From a virus, in the IMG/VR virus record IMGVR_UViG_3300020442_000445, positions 1 through 29,570 of that record: 29,570 bases of DNA, one strand, 5' to 3'. The notes below the pieces were generated by a model. It was not told where the DNA came from. It saw only the letters and a program-made list of their open reading frames with translations, and did not search any database. Shown one piece after another: positions 27,349 to 29,570 of this stretch; the stretch's first letter is position 1, and every line of letters begins with the position of its first letter. Position numbers and translations under genes: made by a program.

Positions 27349-28898
27349 TACTGTATCTTCATGAACACGCAGGACTCATCACTCTTTGATGCTGCATATA
27401 GATATAGGTTTCTAACAATGCTGTCAGACACATTTGATCTTTCAATAGCATCAATTAGATATAAACCTAATAGTTTACTGTATCTGTATGATTGACTTCT
27501 CTTAGAAATTCTGAGAACGTAATCCATTTCCTCATCTTCTGTACAGTTTGCTTTTAAACCATCAGCATTATACTTTTTAAGTAACCTAACAATTTCCCTA
27601 CAAACTTTACCTACATTAGAATTTCTTTTTGCACAATCATTCCAAATTTTTGTGTTATTAAAGGAACTGTGCATACATCCTGATGGTGGGAAAGCAACAT
27701 TCAATCCATCAAGAACTGTTTCTACACTACCACCACCTAGACGACCCATGTTAGCAGCAGCACCTTTCAGTTCCATCTGCCAAGATGCAGTAGTATCTCC
27801 ACCAAAGTTTCTTGCTTGGAATCTGTCATGTGTTCCACTTCCATAGTAGATATAGGCATCCATAGGATACCTATCATCCTCATTTTTCTTATTCATGTTT
27901 GCATAGATCAATCCTATGCTTTTAAATCCATACTTTTCTACATCTCTCTTCTGTGCTTCCTTATCTACATTTATAGGAGTCAGTGATGCAACAGGATTTT
28001 CAACTTTCTTCAGTGAAATACCAATTAAACTTTCATCTTGGAAGTGTTGCTGAAGAACTTCATTCAACATCTGCCATGTAGTAATTTCAAATGATCTACC
28101 AGTCTTTTTGTGTAATTCTTCTGGTTTAAAATCACTGGATGCCATCCAAATATCAGCAGGATTCCACTTATCCTCAGAAGAAAATTTCTTTTCATTTGAA
28201 TTACATCTTGCATATGCTTTCGCTATGCTATTTCCTGAAGTAGTAGAACCATCCAGTCCAACACCTCTATAGAAATGGTACTTACCTTTTGCTGTACTAC
28301 CACCTCCATAAGTTTCCCATAAAATATTTGCTCCACGAATACAAGATCTAACCCAATCTGGTGACATTTTATCAGGCATCAATTCACTTAAAGTATCATC
28401 AATATGAATCCATGATGCAGCAGATCTTAATCCATCTAGATCAATACTATTTTCATCGTGTATAAAGTCACCCAAAACATTAAATGCATATGATGCAAAT
28501 AAACACTGAGCACACTCAGTTCTTTTAGTTTCTCTAGCACCACCACCAGATCCACCACCTGCTTCTGGTTTAATCTCTAAACGAATAATTTTATTGATCT
28601 TGCCGTCAGTAGCAGTAATGTCTACTTGATAATTTTCTCTTAAAAACTCTGCTCTAAGACCTTTCTTTTCTATAGCATCTCTAATCTGGTTCCCTGCTTG
28701 TGCTCTCTTAGCCCTTGGAACGTATGTAATAAAATGTAAATATAGTTTGCCTCTAGTTTCATCAGGATTAACTAGTTTTCTGATGTCAATATCATAATAG
28801 GCATAACCATCCCCACCAAGAGTATCAGCAACGTCGTTATATGCTTTCAACCAAGGTCCACTAAGATTATACTTTTTATCAATATGCCTTTGAGCCAT
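27348..28898 (-). CDS. Large hypothetical protein, 516 aa
   Basis: 516 aa (MAQRHIDKKYNLSGPWLKAYNDV...). Visible features: an IIRLEIKP segment (105-111) followed by a Gly run and ETKRTECAQCLFA (113-135), a KWNPADIWMAS motif (244-254), and a Cys-containing C-terminal region. The LEIKP strand plus upstream acidic residues could belong to a PD-(D/E)xK nuclease-like fold, but I cannot place the full motif, so no function is claimed. No signal peptide or membrane helix. It heads the coupled set 25251-28898. A terminator-type hairpin ends directly at its ATG, and there is no free ribosome-binding site. Confidence 0.75.
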   Translation of the reverse strand: MAQRHIDKKYNLSGPWLKAYNDVADTLGGDGYAYYDIDIRKLVNPDETRGKLYLHFITYVPRAKRAQAGNQIRDAIEKKGLRAEFLRENYQVDITATDGKINKIIRLEIKPEAGGGSGGGARETKRTECAQCLFASYAFNVLGDFIHDENSIDLDGLRSAASWIHIDDTLSELMPDKMSPDWVRSCIRGANILWETYGGGSTAKGKYHFYRGVGLDGSTTSGNSIAKAYARCNSNEKKFSSEDKWNPADIWMASSDFKPEELHKKTGRSFEITTWQMLNEVLQQHFQDESLIGISLKKVENPVASLTPINVDKEAQKRDVEKYGFKSIGLIYANMNKKNEDDRYPMDAYIYYGSGTHDRFQARNFGGDTTASWQMELKGAAANMGRLGGGSVETVLDGLNVAFPPSGCMHSSFNNTKIWNDCAKRNSNVGKVCREIVRLLKKYNADGLKANCTEDEEMDYVLRISKRSQSYRYSKLLGLYLIDAIERSNVSDSIVRNLYLYAASKSDESCVFMKIQ

Positions 28899-28923
28899 AA
28901 AAAAAGAGGGTATGATCCCTCTT
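28899..28923 (-). terminator. Rho-independent terminator abutting a start codon
   Basis: AAGAGGG-ATCATA-CCCTCTT on the minus strand, 7-bp stem and 6-nt loop, followed by T residues that run straight into the ATG at 28898. It ends transcription from the 69-aa gene, whose stop is a few bases upstream. The only purine-rich ribosome-binding candidate for the next gene (AGAGGG) is inside the stem. Confidence 0.8.
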
Positions 28924-28928
28924 ATTTA

Positions 28929-29138
28929 TTACTCATCTTCTTCAGTTTTCTTATTGAATCCAAACGGTGCTAGTTTATCTTCCACTCGTTTCTTCATAAC
29001 AACAGCAGCAAGTGACTCCATAACTTTTAGAACTTGCTCTGGTTTAGTCTCAGGTGGCAGTAGAGATGCGACGTGCTGATACTTCGGCATGAATTCATCG
29101 CCTGCTTCAATGTACTCTTCAAGTGTGATTGGCTTCAT
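28929..29138 (-). CDS. Hypothetical acidic helical protein, 69 aa
   Basis: 69 aa (MKPITLEEYIEAGDEFMPKYQHVASLLPPETKPEQVLKVMESLAAVVMKKR...), soluble, mainly helical, ending NKKTEEDE. No recognised family. It overlaps the 3' end of the 46-aa gene by 20 nt and is followed at once by a terminator, so it is the last gene of the unit that enters from the right edge. An AATAAATA sequence after its stop resembles a late promoter for the 516-aa gene but lies before the terminator. Confidence 0.7.
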   Translation of the reverse strand: MKPITLEEYIEAGDEFMPKYQHVASLLPPETKPEQVLKVMESLAAVVMKKRVEDKLAPFGFNKKTEEDE

Positions 29139-29259
29139 GGTTTTTTCTCATTGTTTCATGTAATCGTTCAATTGCTTTACGCATTTCAGGAGTTTCTTCC
29201 CACTCCCATGTTTCTTCACGTCCTTTGCTATCAGTTTTCTTAGAAGATTTCTTAGTCAT
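29119..29259 (-). CDS. Hypothetical charged peptide, 46 aa
   Basis: 46 codons, MTKKSSKKTDSKGREETWEWEETPEMRKAIERLHETMRKNHEANHT. Basic N-terminus, Trp/Glu centre and an amphipathic C-terminal helix. Its ATG overlaps the oxygenase stop as ATGA, and the codon choice matches neighbouring genes, so it is likely real despite its size. Function unknown. Confidence 0.6.
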   Translation of the reverse strand: MTKKSSKKTDSKGREETWEWEETPEMRKAIERLHETMRKNHEANHT

Positions 29260-29570
29260 TTTACTTTTATAGAATTTGGATATAGATTTACTTTATCAAA
29301 GGCAATATTAAAAGAGATACTAACTCTTTCTACATCTAAAGGGTTGGTTGAAATACCATGTTTTAAAAAACCAGGAAATAATACCATTGCTCCTTCAGGA
29401 ATTTGTCCAGATAATCTTGGTGCCCAATGCTGTGCATATAGAACACTTTCATTCATGCCTGGTGTAGGACATTCAAAAAATAAATTACCGCTTCCTTCAG
29501 GTTTCTTATGATAATAGACTCCTGCAATGTCTGCTTCTCCATGATTATGAATGTGACCATAATCTCCCTT
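29256..29570 (-). CDS. 2OG-Fe(II) oxygenase-like protein, N-terminus outside window
   Basis: The frame is open to the right edge and gives 104 C-terminal residues; the start lies outside. GHIHNHGEADIAGVYYHKKPEGSGNLFFECP resembles the His-containing, GVYY part of the phage 2OG-Fe(II) oxygenase family described under TIGR02466. EGAMVLFPGFLKHGISTNPLDVERVSISFNIAFD supplies the distal His and the Arg that binds 2-oxoglutarate. Substrate unknown. It is the second oxygenase in the window, of a different subfamily from that at 23640-24212. A Met at 29456 could be mistaken for the start, but the frame and similarity continue upstream. Confidence 0.8.
   Translation of the reverse strand, partial: KGDYGHIHNHGEADIAGVYYHKKPEGSGNLFFECPTPGMNESVLYAQHWAPRLSGQIPEGAMVLFPGFLKHGISTNPLDVERVSISFNIAFDKVNLYPNSIKVK

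Overview
This window is from a T4-like cyanophage (a marine cyanomyovirus). The signature is a phage-borne photosynthesis block (psbD, psbA, ferredoxin, two high-light-inducible proteins) together with a TalC-type transaldolase, class I ribonucleotide reductase (nrdA, nrdB), glutaredoxin, a T4 gp61-like primase and long tail-fibre-like proteins. The DNA is AT-rich. Genes are packed with ATGA, TAATG and TGATG stop/start overlaps. T4-type late promoters (TATAAATA) occur repeatedly. The host is probably marine Synechococcus or Prochlorococcus; the sequence alone does not settle which. No tRNA, rRNA, CRISPR or insertion sequence was seen.

Layout. (1) 1-4044, minus strand: photosynthesis and electron-transfer genes. 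psbD is cut by the left edge. psbA follows, with a terminator behind it and an overlapping host-type plus late promoter in front. Then come two small conserved-looking genes, petF, two very small coupled genes and two hli genes, transcribed from a consensus TTGACA-17-TATAAT promoter. (2) 4191-6071, plus strand: the only rightward genes, three small proteins with export-signal-like N-termini. (3) 6040-13500, minus strand: virion or host-surface region with four small proteins, a subtilisin-like protease, two tail-fibre-like proteins and a conserved-looking small protein. The protease and one fibre-like protein each carry a cupredoxin-like His...Cys-x2-His-x2-Met domain. (4) 13520-20418, minus strand: nucleotide metabolism and replication (glutaredoxin, transaldolase, zinc-ribbon protein, GIY-YIG-like nuclease, nrdB, nrdA, primase). 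(5) 20405-29570, minus strand: probable morphogenesis and accessory genes. These include a coiled-coil membrane protein, a class 3 lipase, two 2OG-Fe(II) oxygenases (one cut by the right edge), a modular EF-hand/zinc-knuckle protein, and a translationally coupled trio: a 516-aa protein, a ligase-like KxDG protein and an adenylyltransferase-like protein.

How it works together (inference from known cyanophage biology): phage D1, D2, ferredoxin and HLIPs keep light-driven electron flow going during infection. Transaldolase steers carbon into the pentose phosphate pathway. NrdAB with glutaredoxin turns ribonucleotides into dNTPs for replication, in which the primase takes part. Host sigma-70-type promoters cluster around the metabolic genes and TATAAATA promoters around the structural genes, as expected for an early-to-late programme.

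Most unusual points: cupredoxin-like metal motifs in two adjacent virion-type proteins; the ligase-like KxDG protein coupled to an adenylyltransferase-like gene; the exported trio whose third gene has no normal start codon where its signal peptide needs one; the overlapping sigma-70/late psbA promoter; a terminator hairpin touching the start codon of the 516-aa gene; and overlapping frames at 15684-15998.
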